From: Amnibacterium sp.
GTDB taxonomy: Bacteria; Actinomycetota; Actinomycetes; Actinomycetales; Microbacteriaceae
Direction: 5' to 3'
Length of the DNA stretch: 58,334 nt
Assembly: GCF_025463795.1 (NCBI RefSeq)
Contig: NZ_JAODBE010000123.1
Span: 1 to 58,334 of the forward strand
Positions 26,574 through 35,600 of the stretch are shown here, one piece after another; the stretch's first letter is position 1; every line of letters starts with the position of its first letter. The notes under the pieces are model-generated. The model ran no database searches. It was not told the DNA's origin and saw nothing but the letters and a program-made list of their open reading frames with translations. The position numbers and the translations under genes were made by a program.

Positions 26574-26956
26574 GTGCCTCCGATGAGACGTCGACCGAGC
26601 ACGTGGTGACCGGCTCCGCCTCAGAAGAGAGAGACGCTGTCCACGGGCCACCGGTAGTCGTGGTGATGCCCAACCACCTTGACATACGCACTCGCGCCGT
26701 CGAGCGCCCGGCACCATTCGTGAGCGTGGCATAGCAGGTGAGCTCGGGGCAGGCTGGTCTCTATCGAGTACGACGGCGTTCGACGCGATCTCGACGACCC
26801 ACCTGGGGACACCCTCGCGCCAGTGGATACGGGGACCCGCTGGGCAGCGCGGCTGCGGGATTCGGCCGCCCACCCATCACCGGCATCGTCGAGGGCGACG
26901 GGCGCCTACCGCTGCATTTCGCAGCCCCTCCGTGCTGCACGGACCTGCGGCGACGG
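26574..26956. other. Gene-free stretch
   Basis: 383 bases between the CDF gene and the secretion locus. Third-position bias is weaker than in flanking genes. The only sizeable frame is a 63-codon minus-strand one with no recognisable sequence. I see no RNA, repeat or terminator. Confidence 0.5.
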
Positions 26957-27592
26957 CTACATGACGGCGGCGTCGACGACCGGGGGGACCAGGACCTCGT
27001 CCCTCCACCGCAGCGTCGTCACGATGAGGTCGAACAGCTCGATCAGCTTGTCCCGCAGGAGCGGCATGCCGCATGCGAAGACGAGCAGCAGCACGCCGCG
27101 GCCGTCGGGCTGCACGATCCAGTAGTCGCACTCGACCGTCTCCACGACCGGCGCGTTCGGCTCGTCCGTGGCTGGGCCCGACACCGTTTCGGCGCGCCGC
27201 ACCGCCGGCTGGCCGCCGGAGACGAGGTCCGACTCGGCGACGTCGCTCCTCGGCTCGGCGAGCAGTTCATGCAGCGCCGTGCGGCGGTGCTCGGCGGACT
27301 CCTCGTGGCGAACTGTGAGCGCGGGCCGGTAGAGAACGATGGACGCGGGGAGGGGGACGCCGGGTGTGATCTCGTCGCAGATCCACATCGCCTCGCCGCC
27401 TGCGCCGCGGGCACGGTCGGCCGCGGCGGTGAACCGCGCCCGGATGTCCGCCCGGAGGCGGGCTCGCTCGTCGGCCCGGCCGACCGTCTGCTCCGTGATG
27501 CGTCCTATGGCGCGCTTGGCGGCCGACTCGTCCGCGACCGGTACGAACCGCCACGAGCCGGGTAGCACGAACTCGATGTCGGGGTTCTTCAC
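26957..27592 (-). CDS. Unrecognised protein of the WXG100 secretion locus (A)
   Basis: A 211-aa soluble, acidic alpha/beta protein. It opens IEFVLPGSWRFVPVADESA and ends VECDYWIVQPDGRGVLLLVF followed by a long helix with a DLIVTTLRW motif. The upstream neighbour shows a similar plan (an LPxGW-like opening, a central HxLL motif and a similar end), so the two are probably distant paralogues. The GTG start overlaps the previous stop as GTGA, which implies translational coupling. No homologue recognised; a chaperone or accessory role in secretion is a guess from position. Confidence 0.75.
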   Translation of the reverse strand: MKNPDIEFVLPGSWRFVPVADESAAKRAIGRITEQTVGRADERARLRADIRARFTAAADRARGAGGEAMWICDEITPGVPLPASIVLYRPALTVRHEESAEHRRTALHELLAEPRSDVAESDLVSGGQPAVRRAETVSGPATDEPNAPVVETVECDYWIVQPDGRGVLLLVFACGMPLLRDKLIELFDLIVTTLRWRDEVLVPPVVDAAVM

Positions 27593-28200
27593 GAAGGTTC
27601 TCCGAGGCGGATGCCGTTCGCGATCTCGAGCGCCGTCGCTTCGACGTCGGGCAGCGCGGCGAGCAAGGGGGTCGAGACCGAGAGCGAAACGACGATCGGC
27701 TCGGCAGGGAACATCGTCACCACGGTGCGGTGCTGCACCGTCCCGGATGCGTCCGGTGCTGATCGGACGGTGAGCAGGTCGTGGATCGTGACCGCAGGGT
27801 CGCCGTGCACGGTGCGCCGCGCGACCTCACGATGCCACACGGCCGCCTCGCCTGCGTGCGGCGCGTTGCGCACTCCCCGCTCCCAGGTGTCTGATGCGGT
27901 GCGCCCGTCCGGCTGTAGTCGCGGCACGACGTCGAGCCGGGCCCACGCCTGCACGACTGCGACCGGCGGCTCGCCGAGGAACACCCAGCGCAACCGCCTG
28001 GGCCTCGCCTGGGCCCGGGCCCTGTCGAGGGCATCTGCGAGCGACACGACGGCCGACACCGCGTCCTGGCCCTCGAATCCCAGTCGTCCGACCATCTCAT
28101 AGGGCCAGGCGGGCGCGCCAGGCGCCTCCGGGTCGGGCATCGCGTACCAGCCGGCTGGCATGGCGACCTGGAGTTCGGTCCGCTCGAGTGCCGTGCTCAC
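27589..28200 (-). CDS. Unrecognised protein of the WXG100 secretion locus (B)
   Basis: A 203-aa soluble protein, opening TALERTELQVAMPAGWYAMP and ending in a helix (DVEATALEIANGIRLGEP). The centre contains RRLRWVFLGEPPVAVVQAW and a strand-rich part (QHRTVVTMFPAEPIVVSLSV). The layout resembles the 211-aa protein that follows. Its GTG start overlaps the TGA of the 561-aa gene as GTGA, and its own TGA overlaps the next GTG in the same way. No family recognised. The strict coupling suggests fixed stoichiometry with the substrate-like protein. Confidence 0.75.
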   Translation of the reverse strand: MSTALERTELQVAMPAGWYAMPDPEAPGAPAWPYEMVGRLGFEGQDAVSAVVSLADALDRARAQARPRRLRWVFLGEPPVAVVQAWARLDVVPRLQPDGRTASDTWERGVRNAPHAGEAAVWHREVARRTVHGDPAVTIHDLLTVRSAPDASGTVQHRTVVTMFPAEPIVVSLSVSTPLLAALPDVEATALEIANGIRLGEPS

Positions 28201-29882
28201 GGTGTGACCGCGCCCCAGATCGCCGGATCCCAATCGTGGGAGCCCCACGTGCCCTCGGGCGTTTCGAACTTGATGAGCGCCTTGTTCTGGTCGTCCTGCA
28301 TGTTGCCGAAGATGTCACCGAGCCGGTCGCCCACCGCCCCCGCGCTGGAGCCGAGCGGTAGGCCCGGCCCCAGGTGGTTCATCACCCACTGCGCACCGCC
28401 GCCCCAGTGCCCGTCCGACGCCGCGCTGCCGGCGTCCGCGAGCGGGCCGCTGACGGCGTCCCCCAGCTTGTCGCCGCTCACGTCGCCCGAGCTCCACCCG
28501 GTGGCGCCTGCTGAGAACTGACCACCCGGGTCCCAATGGGTGAGTGTCGCGGCGAACTGGTTGCCGGCCTGCTGCAGGTGCTGCGCGGGATCGATGATGT
28601 GGGTCTGGACCGCGTTCCAGCCGTCCTTCGCCCAGTCGAGGTTCCCGAGGCCACCCGAGTCGGCGAACGACGAGATCTCCCGGAAGGGCATGTGCAGGAT
28701 CTCGGGGAACGGGGTCTCGTTCAGGCCGTCCTTCAGGTAGCCGCCCGCCTCGAACCCCAGATGCTTGCTGAGATCCTTCATGTCGGTGATGCCGGGCGCG
28801 GCGAGGGTGTTCAGCCCGTCGGCCGCAGGCCCGCCGACCTCGTTGAACAGCTGCCCGGCCTCGTTCGACCCGCGGAAGAGCAGGTCGCCGACCTCGGCCT
28901 TCGTGACGTCCTTCACGCCTTCGGTGATCGCATTTTTCGCGACCGCGCCGATCACGTCGCCGGCGACTTCATCGACGTCCGACAGCGCGTTGCTGATCGC
29001 GCCCTGCGCCGCCGCCCCGAGGGCGCTCCCGGCGAGCCCGGCTCCGAAAGTCGCCACGATCGCGACACCCACCAGCACGAGGTCCATCAGGTGGAACCCG
29101 TCCATCAGGAAGGCGAGCAGCGCCAGGACGGCGATCGCGAGGTTGACGATCTGCGCGTAGCCGAACAGGGCCGCGGCCACCGGCGCGAGGATCGGGAAGA
29201 TCAGCGAGAGCACGGCGAAGACGATGGCGAGGATCGTCAGCACGAGGGAGACGATCTTCAGCACCATCTGCGCGATCCTGTCGATCAGCAGCAGCACCGG
29301 CACGAGCGCCGCGAGCGAGTCCCAGAGGTCGTCGTTCAGGTCGTTCTTCTCATCGCCGACGTGGATCGCGATGCGGGCAGCCTGAGCCGCGGCGTCCTTC
29401 ATTCCTTTCGCGTCGTTCCACATCCGCTGCGCATCGGCCTGCCGCGCCTGCACCTCCCGCTGCTCCGCCATGAGCTGCTGGAGCTGCATGATGTGCACGA
29501 TCTGGTCGGGGCCGGGCTCGTGCGCGAGCCGGGACTCCTCGTCGATCCGGTACAGCAGGGTCGACGCCTGGTCCGAGAGCGGGCCGTGGGCGGCGATCGC
29601 GTTCGCCGCCTGCGTCTGCGCCTCCCGGAGGGCCCTCGCGTAGTTCACGAGCGCGCCGCCGGCCTCGTAGTACCGGTACTGGATCCGGGTGACCTTCTCG
29701 ACGACGTCGCCCTGGTTGCGGTTCAGCGCCGTGACCGCGTGGCTCGAGAAGAGGTCGGAGCCGAGCTGCCGGATCTCCCCGATGGCGTTCGCGATCGCGT
29801 CCGACGTCTCCGAGTAGAGGGTGCCGTCGGCCTCGAGCTGGTTCGGATCCCCGGTCAGCGGGTTCGGGAACGCGTCAGCCAC
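28197..29882 (-). CDS. Large WXG100-locus membrane/substrate-like protein
   Basis: A 561-aa protein. The N-terminal ~190 residues are helical and WXG/LXG-like (IANAIGEIRQLGSDLFSSHA, YYEAGGALVNYARALREAQT, LMAEQREVQARQADAQRMW). Two or three hydrophobic segments follow (about residues 200-310), with further small hydrophobic stretches. The C-terminal part is Gly/Ala/Ser/Trp-rich and carries no toxin motif I recognise. It begins with a GTG that overlaps the previous gene by eight bases. The layout resembles type VII substrates with a pore-like middle, but no tested function is known to me. Confidence 0.8.
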   Translation of the reverse strand: MADAFPNPLTGDPNQLEADGTLYSETSDAIANAIGEIRQLGSDLFSSHAVTALNRNQGDVVEKVTRIQYRYYEAGGALVNYARALREAQTQAANAIAAHGPLSDQASTLLYRIDEESRLAHEPGPDQIVHIMQLQQLMAEQREVQARQADAQRMWNDAKGMKDAAAQAARIAIHVGDEKNDLNDDLWDSLAALVPVLLLIDRIAQMVLKIVSLVLTILAIVFAVLSLIFPILAPVAAALFGYAQIVNLAIAVLALLAFLMDGFHLMDLVLVGVAIVATFGAGLAGSALGAAAQGAISNALSDVDEVAGDVIGAVAKNAITEGVKDVTKAEVGDLLFRGSNEAGQLFNEVGGPAADGLNTLAAPGITDMKDLSKHLGFEAGGYLKDGLNETPFPEILHMPFREISSFADSGGLGNLDWAKDGWNAVQTHIIDPAQHLQQAGNQFAATLTHWDPGGQFSAGATGWSSGDVSGDKLGDAVSGPLADAGSAASDGHWGGGAQWVMNHLGPGLPLGSSAGAVGDRLGDIFGNMQDDQNKALIKFETPEGTWGSHDWDPAIWGAVTP

Positions 29883-30198
29883 GGGTGCTCGCGATCGTGC
29901 CTCGTGAGCCCGGGGGGACGAGCGCCGCCGCGAGCTGCTGGTCCGTCTGCGCGAAGCTCTCGACGGTCATGGCGACCATGCTCTGGAACTTGTCGATCTC
30001 CTCGAGCATGTGGTTCCTCGTCTTCCGCCAGTCGTCGGCGAACTCGACGAGCTGCTCGGCCAGCCGCTCGTCCCCCGCCGCCTTCGCGTCGTTCCGAGCC
30101 GATCCACCGGCGTTCGACAGCACGTCACGGATCATCGTCATCGAGCGATCGAGGTCGGCGAGAACCTCGTCGTTCAGCCGCAGGCTCCCGCCGTTCAT
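29875..30198 (-). CDS. Small helical ESX/WXG100-like protein
   Basis: A 107-aa protein predicted to form a helical hairpin: LNDEVLADLDRSMTMIRDVL, a short turn, then LAEQLVEFADDWRKTRNHML and KFQSMVAMTVESFAQTDQQL. Size, composition and place fit an ESX-type secretion partner, though the WxG turn itself is absent. It lies 42 bases after the WXG100 gene and overlaps the next gene by eight bases. It may form a heterodimer with that WXG100 protein. Confidence 0.8.
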   Translation of the reverse strand: MNGGSLRLNDEVLADLDRSMTMIRDVLSNAGGSARNDAKAAGDERLAEQLVEFADDWRKTRNHMLEEIDKFQSMVAMTVESFAQTDQQLAAALVPPGSRGTIASTRG

Positions 30199-30240
30199 CA
30201 GCGCCCGGGCCCTTCGCTCGTCACCTCGAGTGAGCGGTCG

Positions 30241-30537
30241 TCAGTTCGAGATGGCCCGTGCCAGCGACGAGTCGGTCTGCTGCATCGTGTCGGCAGCCTT
30301 GTTCAGGAACTCGGACATGCCCTCGAGACCCGAGATGGTCTGGATCGACCCCTGTGTGAACTTCTCGTAGGTCTGCTGGAACGCACCCGACGCGGTGTCC
30401 GTCGTGAACCCCGACGAAACGAGGTTGTCGACGATCTGCTTCAGGTGATTGAGCTCCTGCTCGAGCTGGTTCTGCCCGTTCTTGAGCTGCGATGCAGTGC
30501 TCTGCATCTCTTCGTAGGTGACGTTGACGTTCGGCAT
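30241..30537 (-). CDS. WXG100 family protein
   Basis: A 98-aa WXG100 protein starting VNVTYEEMQSTASQLKNGQN. The turn reads LVSSGFTTDTASGAFQQTYE, where SGF takes the place of W-x-G, as in many actinobacterial members, and the second helix carries the Y..F export-type pattern (TYEKF). Such proteins are small dimeric substrates of type VII secretion systems. GGAAGGAAG precedes the ATG. It heads the minus-strand operon; the divergent gene codes for the Gly-Ser linker membrane protein. Confidence 0.93.
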   Translation of the reverse strand: MPNVNVTYEEMQSTASQLKNGQNQLEQELNHLKQIVDNLVSSGFTTDTASGAFQQTYEKFTQGSIQTISGLEGMSEFLNKAADTMQQTDSSLARAISN

Positions 30538-30718
30538 GTTCCCGCTTCCTTCCGGTTGTTCGCGGCGTGCCCGAGTCCCCCGCCGAGCAGACTAGGACTC
30601 GCGTTCAGGTTCCGCCATGGGTAGTTGTGGTAGGGGTTCCGCGCCAGTGGTCTCGCGCGGCGTGTCGGCGCGGTCTAGGGTGTGCCCGTCAGCATCCAGC
30701 GGTGGATGGAGGTGCGCG

Positions 30719-31426
30719 ATGGCCGGTCCGACTGGCCCGGCTCCCAAGCCTCGGTCCGGCATTGCGCGGCTGGTGCTCAGGATCGCCCTCGGCGTGGCGT
30801 TGGCCGTGCTCCTCGCGTTGAACGGCGTCAAGCACGCTCCGGCGATCGCGGCGGCGCTGTCGCAGCATGCCCCCACACCGACGGCGGTGGTCGCGGCGGG
30901 CACGACGCCGAGCGCCCTGCCGTCGGTCAGCCCAGCGGCGTCGCCGACGACCCCGGTCCCGACCCTGTCCGTCCCGGCGCTTCCCCCGGTCGGCTCCGGC
31001 TCCGGCTCCGGCTCCGGCTCGGGGTCGGGATCGGGATCCGGCTCCGGATCGGGGTCCGGCTCAGGGTCCGGATCCGGCTCGGGCTCCTCACCGCACCCGA
31101 GCACGCCCCCAGCACCTGTGATCACCTCCCTGAGCGCCCCGGCAGTGTCGTGCCCGACGCCGGGCGGTGGTCAGTTCTCGAGCACGCCGCCCCCGCCGAC
31201 GATCACGATCTCCTGGTCGTCGACCGGCGGGACCAAGGCCTGGTTCGGCGTTGACACGTTCGACGCGTCGGAGCAGCCCTACTCGACCGTGGACCCGAAC
31301 AGCAACATCTCCCTCGACTGGCCGTGCCCGTCCTCGTCGCAGAACTACGCGGTGACGGTCCAGAGCGCGAACGGCGACAAGGTCACGAAGACGATCGTCG
31401 TGCAGAACACCGGGTACGTCGGATGA
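30719..31426 (+). CDS. Single-pass membrane protein with (Gly-Ser)16 linker and extracytoplasmic domain
   Basis: A 235-aa protein. A cytoplasmic N-terminus (MAGPTGPAPKPRSG) leads into one membrane helix (ALGVALAVLLALNGVK). A Pro/Thr/Ser stretch, 16 consecutive Gly-Ser pairs and a ~100-residue Ig/PKD-like beta domain follow (PTITISWSSTGGTKAWFGVD, NYAVTVQSANGDKVTKTIVV). Two Cys (about residues 144 and 203) may pair. GGAGG lies before the ATG. The last codons overlap the kinase start as ATGA, so it is probably made with the kinase and might sense or bind something at the cell surface. No named family recognised. Confidence 0.82.
   Translation: MAGPTGPAPKPRSGIARLVLRIALGVALAVLLALNGVKHAPAIAAALSQHAPTPTAVVAAGTTPSALPSVSPAASPTTPVPTLSVPALPPVGSGSGSGSGSGSGSGSGSGSGSGSGSGSGSGSSPHPSTPPAPVITSLSAPAVSCPTPGGGQFSSTPPPPTITISWSSTGGTKAWFGVDTFDASEQPYSTVDPNSNISLDWPCPSSSQNYAVTVQSANGDKVTKTIVVQNTGYVG
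30992..31087 (+). repeat. Gly-Ser coding hexamer repeat, 16 units
   Basis: Sixteen tandem GGNTCN hexamers, the first four identical (GGCTCC), code for (Gly-Ser)16. The later units differ in third positions. The tract is long enough to change length by slippage in steps of two residues without shifting the frame. Confidence 0.95.
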
Positions 31427-32670
31427 CGATGACGGCCGCGCCCGAGATCGACGGGTACGAGTTCCTCCAGCCGCTCGGCTCCGGCGGCTTCGCCGACGTC
31501 TACCTGTACGAGCAGGAGATGCCGCGACGGTCGGTTGCGGTCAAGGTGCTCAGGGGCGACGATCTGTCCTCCGACGCGGTTGCGACGTTCCGCGACGAGG
31601 CCAACCTGATGGCGCAGCTGTCCGCCCACCCGGCCATCGTGACCGTCCACGTCGCCGGCGTGCTGCCCGACGAGCGCCCGTTCCTCGTCATGGAGCACTG
31701 CCCCCGACCGAACCTGGGGCAACGGTTCCGGGTGGAGGCGTTGCCCGTCGACGAGGTCCTCGCGATCGGCATTCAGATCGCAGGAGCGGTTGAGACGGCC
31801 CATCGCGCCGGCGTCCTCCACCGCGACATCAAGCCCGCGAACATCCTGGTGACCTCGTTCAACCGGCCCGCGCTCGCCGATTTCGGAATCGCCGCCACGC
31901 TCGGACGCGCCGCCACCGGCGACACGCTCGGTATGTCGGTGCCGTGGTCGCCGCCGGAGACGCTCGACGGCAGTTGGAGCGGGCCGGCCACCGACGTGTA
32001 CATGCTCGGCGCCACGGTGTACTCCCTCCTCGGCGGGCGCGCGCCGTTCGAGTCGGCGGAGGGCGCGAACGACGTCGAAACGCAGGCGGCGCGTATCCGC
32101 CGGGATCCGGTTCCCCCGACCGGCCGACCGGACGTGCCCGCATCTCTGGAACGGGCGCTGCAGACCGCGATGGCCAAGACGCCGCAGGGCCGCTACACCT
32201 CGGCCCTCAGTTTCGCCCGGGCCCTGCAGAAGGTGCAGCGCGAGCTCGGCCTCGCCGTCACGACGGTGGATGTTCTCGACAACTCCTTCACTGGCGCCGG
32301 CGGCGGTCTCCCCGGCGACGAGAGCCTCACGCTCGGGCGGCTCGGCGCCACCGGGGAACGCTCGACGACAGGATCGCGCACCGGTTCTCGACTCGACATC
32401 GGCCCGGTCGCCACGGGGGTGCCTGCGGCGGTCTACATCGCCCCCGCAGCCACCGGGTCCTCGCCGGCCGTTCCGTCCGCCGCCGCGACCGGGACCGCGT
32501 CCCGTCCCGCGATCGACGACTCGTCCGATCACACCATGCTCCGAGGGCGCGTCGACGAGCCCGCGTTCGGGCCGGCACCGACGCGGCGCCGCGTTCTCCC
32601 GGGCATCGTCGTCGACGTTGTGCTCGTCCTCGGCGTGGCCGCCGCGGCCACCGCGCTCGTGCTCCTCTGA
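31423..32670 (+). CDS. Membrane-anchored Ser/Thr protein kinase of the secretion locus
   Basis: A 415-aa PknB-type kinase. The glycine loop is LGSGGFADVYLY, Lys41 sits in VAVKVLRG, and the catalytic loop is VLHRDIKPANILV with Asp135. The activation segment starts LADFGIAATLG and ends MSVPWSPPETLDG. A ~100-residue Thr/Ser/Gly-rich linker (about residues 285-385) holds several possible phospho-Thr sites (DHTMLRG), followed by one C-terminal membrane helix (DVVLVLGVAAAATALVLL). No extracytoplasmic domain of its own: the protein ends at the membrane, so the neighbouring Gly-Ser protein could be its sensor. ATGA overlap upstream, nine bases to the ATPase gene downstream. Confidence 0.93.
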   Translation: MTMTAAPEIDGYEFLQPLGSGGFADVYLYEQEMPRRSVAVKVLRGDDLSSDAVATFRDEANLMAQLSAHPAIVTVHVAGVLPDERPFLVMEHCPRPNLGQRFRVEALPVDEVLAIGIQIAGAVETAHRAGVLHRDIKPANILVTSFNRPALADFGIAATLGRAATGDTLGMSVPWSPPETLDGSWSGPATDVYMLGATVYSLLGGRAPFESAEGANDVETQAARIRRDPVPPTGRPDVPASLERALQTAMAKTPQGRYTSALSFARALQKVQRELGLAVTTVDVLDNSFTGAGGGLPGDESLTLGRLGATGERSTTGSRTGSRLDIGPVATGVPAAVYIAPAATGSSPAVPSAAATGTASRPAIDDSSDHTMLRGRVDEPAFGPAPTRRRVLPGIVVDVVLVLGVAAAATALVLL

Positions 32671-32679
32671 GGGACGGCG

Positions 32680-35600
32680 ATGAAGCTCAAGGTCACGCTC
32701 AACGTGGCTCCTGCACCGATCGACATCGTGCTGACCACCGACGCAGCGGCCACGGTCGAGGACGCCGCCCGCGCGATCCGCCTCGCCGATCCGCGCCAGC
32801 CGCCCGCGCGGGAGTCCGCTCTGCCGCGGCTCACCCTCGCGGTGACCGCACCGTCGTTCGCCCACGAAGTGGCGCTCCCACCCGAGAAGCCACTGTCCGA
32901 GGCCGCCATCGGCTCCGGCTACTTCGTCCGTGTCGCCGTCGCGGAATCTGAACGCACCGATCCTCGCGGGACGGCCGCCGTGCTGCGGGTCATCCGCGGA
33001 CCCGACCAGGGCATGGAGTTCCCCCTTCGCTTCGGCGACAGCACCATCGGACGGGATCCCTCGAGCACGGTCCGGCTGCGCGATCCGCTCGTGTCGTCCC
33101 GGCACGCCCGCGTCTTCGTCGGCAACGTCGTCGAGCTGATCGATCTGAACAGCGCCAACGGCATCCTCGTCGACGGTGGGGTGGTCCCCCGCCTCGTGCT
33201 CGAAGCCGGCCAGACGGCGCAGCTGGGCGACACCGAGATCGCGGTCGAGCTGCTCGCCGAGGGCCCGGGCGGGCCGAAGGAGGTCGGGGGGACGCGACCG
33301 TTCATCCGACGCCCACGCGTCGTCCCCCGGTTCCCGCCGACCGCGCTGCCGGCCCCGACGATGGCCAGTCCACGGGACAAGCCACGGTTCCCGTGGCTCT
33401 CGCTCATGGCTCCGATGCTCATGGGCATGTCGATGTATGCGCTCACCCGGAACGCGTTCTCGCTGCTCTTCATCGTGATGGCGCCGCTGATGATGATCGG
33501 CAGCTACGTCGACGGCCGGTCGCAGCGCAAGAAGCAGCTCGCGACGGACACGGCCCGCTTCGAGACCGAGTTCGCCGCGTGCTCGACCGCCCTCATCGAC
33601 CACCGCCCTCGGGAGCAGCAGATCAGGCGCCAGGAGGCCCCCTCTGCAGCGGACGTCATCTCGGACGCGATGCGCTTGGACGAGCTCCTGTGGAGCAGGC
33701 GCCCCGAGCACTGGAACTTCCTGGTGGTCCGGCTCGCCGTCGGCACGGCCACGTCCCGCGTCACCGTCGATACCCCCGCGGCCGGGGGCGGTCAGATGCC
33801 CGAGCACGCCGAGCGGGTCAGTGCACTGACCGACCACTACTGCATGGTCGAGGACGTACCGCTCGCCGAGAGCCTGCCGTCCGCGGGTGCCGTCGGGATC
33901 GCGGGAGATCGGGCCGCCGCCGCCGACCTCGCCAGGTCGGTGCTCGTGCAGCTCACGGGCCTCCATTCCCCTGCCGAGCTCATCGTCACGGCCATCGTCG
34001 GCCCGAGCACGAGCGCCCAGTTCGACTGGCTCAGCTGGCTGCCCCACACCTCGTCGCCGCAGAGCCCGTTCGGGGACGCGGTGCACCTCGCCGACAGCGC
34101 CGCGACCGGCGGCGCCCTCCTGTCGGCGCTGGAGGAACTCGTGAAGGCGCGTGGTGCCGCGGCCCGCGCTGGTCGCTCGGACAGTCGTTCGGTGGCTGAG
34201 CGCGGCGCGGACGCCGATGCGGAAGCGCCCCCGGTCGAGGCCGCCGGCCTACCCGCGGTCGTGGTGCTGGTCGCTGCTGACGCCCCCGTCTCGTTCGGCC
34301 GGCTCGTCCAGCTGACCGAGGACGCCGCGGCCGCCGGGGTCTTCCCGATCTGGATCGCGGACCGACCGGAGCAGCTCCCTGCGGCCTGCCACACCTTCGT
34401 CGACCTCGGCCACGGCTCCGCACGAATCGGCTACGTCCGCCGTTCCATGATCGACGAGGGCGTGCCGGAGCGGGTCGGCCACGAGGAGGCGCTGACCTTC
34501 GCGCGGCGCCTGTCCTCGATCGTCGACGCCGGCGCGGTCACCGTCGACGCGAGCGATCTGCCCGCCTCCGTCGCGATGCTCGCCCTCACGGGCACCGAGA
34601 TCGCCGACTCCCCCGCCACGGCCGTGGACCGGTGGCGGCAGAACGGATCGATCCACAGCCGGGACGGGGTCTCCTCGGGAGGTGGGACCGGCCGCGCGAC
34701 CCTCCGGGCGATCGTGGGTCAGGCCGCCGGTGACGCGATGCGGCTCGATCTGCGCACGCAGGGACCGCACGCGCTCGTCGGCGGCACGACCGGAGCCGGC
34801 AAGAGCGAGTTCCTGCAGGCGTGGGTGCTCGGCATGGCGACCGAGTACAGCCCGGATCGGGTCACCTTCTTGTTCGTCGACTACAAGGGCGGATCGGCCT
34901 TCGCGGACTGCGTCGCCCTCCCGCACGCGGTGGGCATCGTCACGGACCTGACGCCCTACCTCGTGCGTCGAGCGCTCACCAGCCTCCGAGCCGAGCTGCA
35001 CCACCGGGAGCTGCTGCTCTCCCGCAAGAAGGCGAAGGACCTGCTCGAGCTGGAGAAGCGCGGCGACCCGGAGGCGCCGCCGGCCCTCGTGCTCGTGATC
35101 GACGAGTTCGCCGCACTGGTCGGCGAGGTGCCCGAGTTCGTCGACGGCGTCGTGGACATTGCCCAGCGCGGCCGGTCCCTCGGCATCCATCTGATCATGG
35201 CCACGCAGCGGCCGGCGGGCGTGATCCGTGACAACCTGCGAGCCAACACCAACCTGCGTGTCGCTCTGCGGATGGCCGACTCCCACGACAGCTCGGATGT
35301 CGTCGGCGACACCGTTGCCGCGACGTTCGACCCCGGCTTGCCGGGGCGGGCCATCGCCAAGACCGGCCCCGGCCGCCTGGTGCCCTTCCAGGCCGCGTAT
35401 GCGGGCGGCTGGACGGACTCCGCGCCGAAGCGCGCAGCCGTCCAGGTCGCCGAGCTGCGCTTCGGTGCCGAGATCTTGTGGCGCCCTCAGACGGAGGCGA
35501 CGACCGCCCAGGAGGGGCCGACCGATCAGGCGCGGCTCGTCGCCGTGTTCCGGAAGGCCGCCGATGCGGCATCGATCCCCGCGCCTCGTCGGCCGTGGCT

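Noticed and set aside
31345-34086. Minus-strand open frame of 913 codons
   Set aside because: Runs across the kinase and secretion ATPase genes in antisense, with shadow-type composition and no motif.
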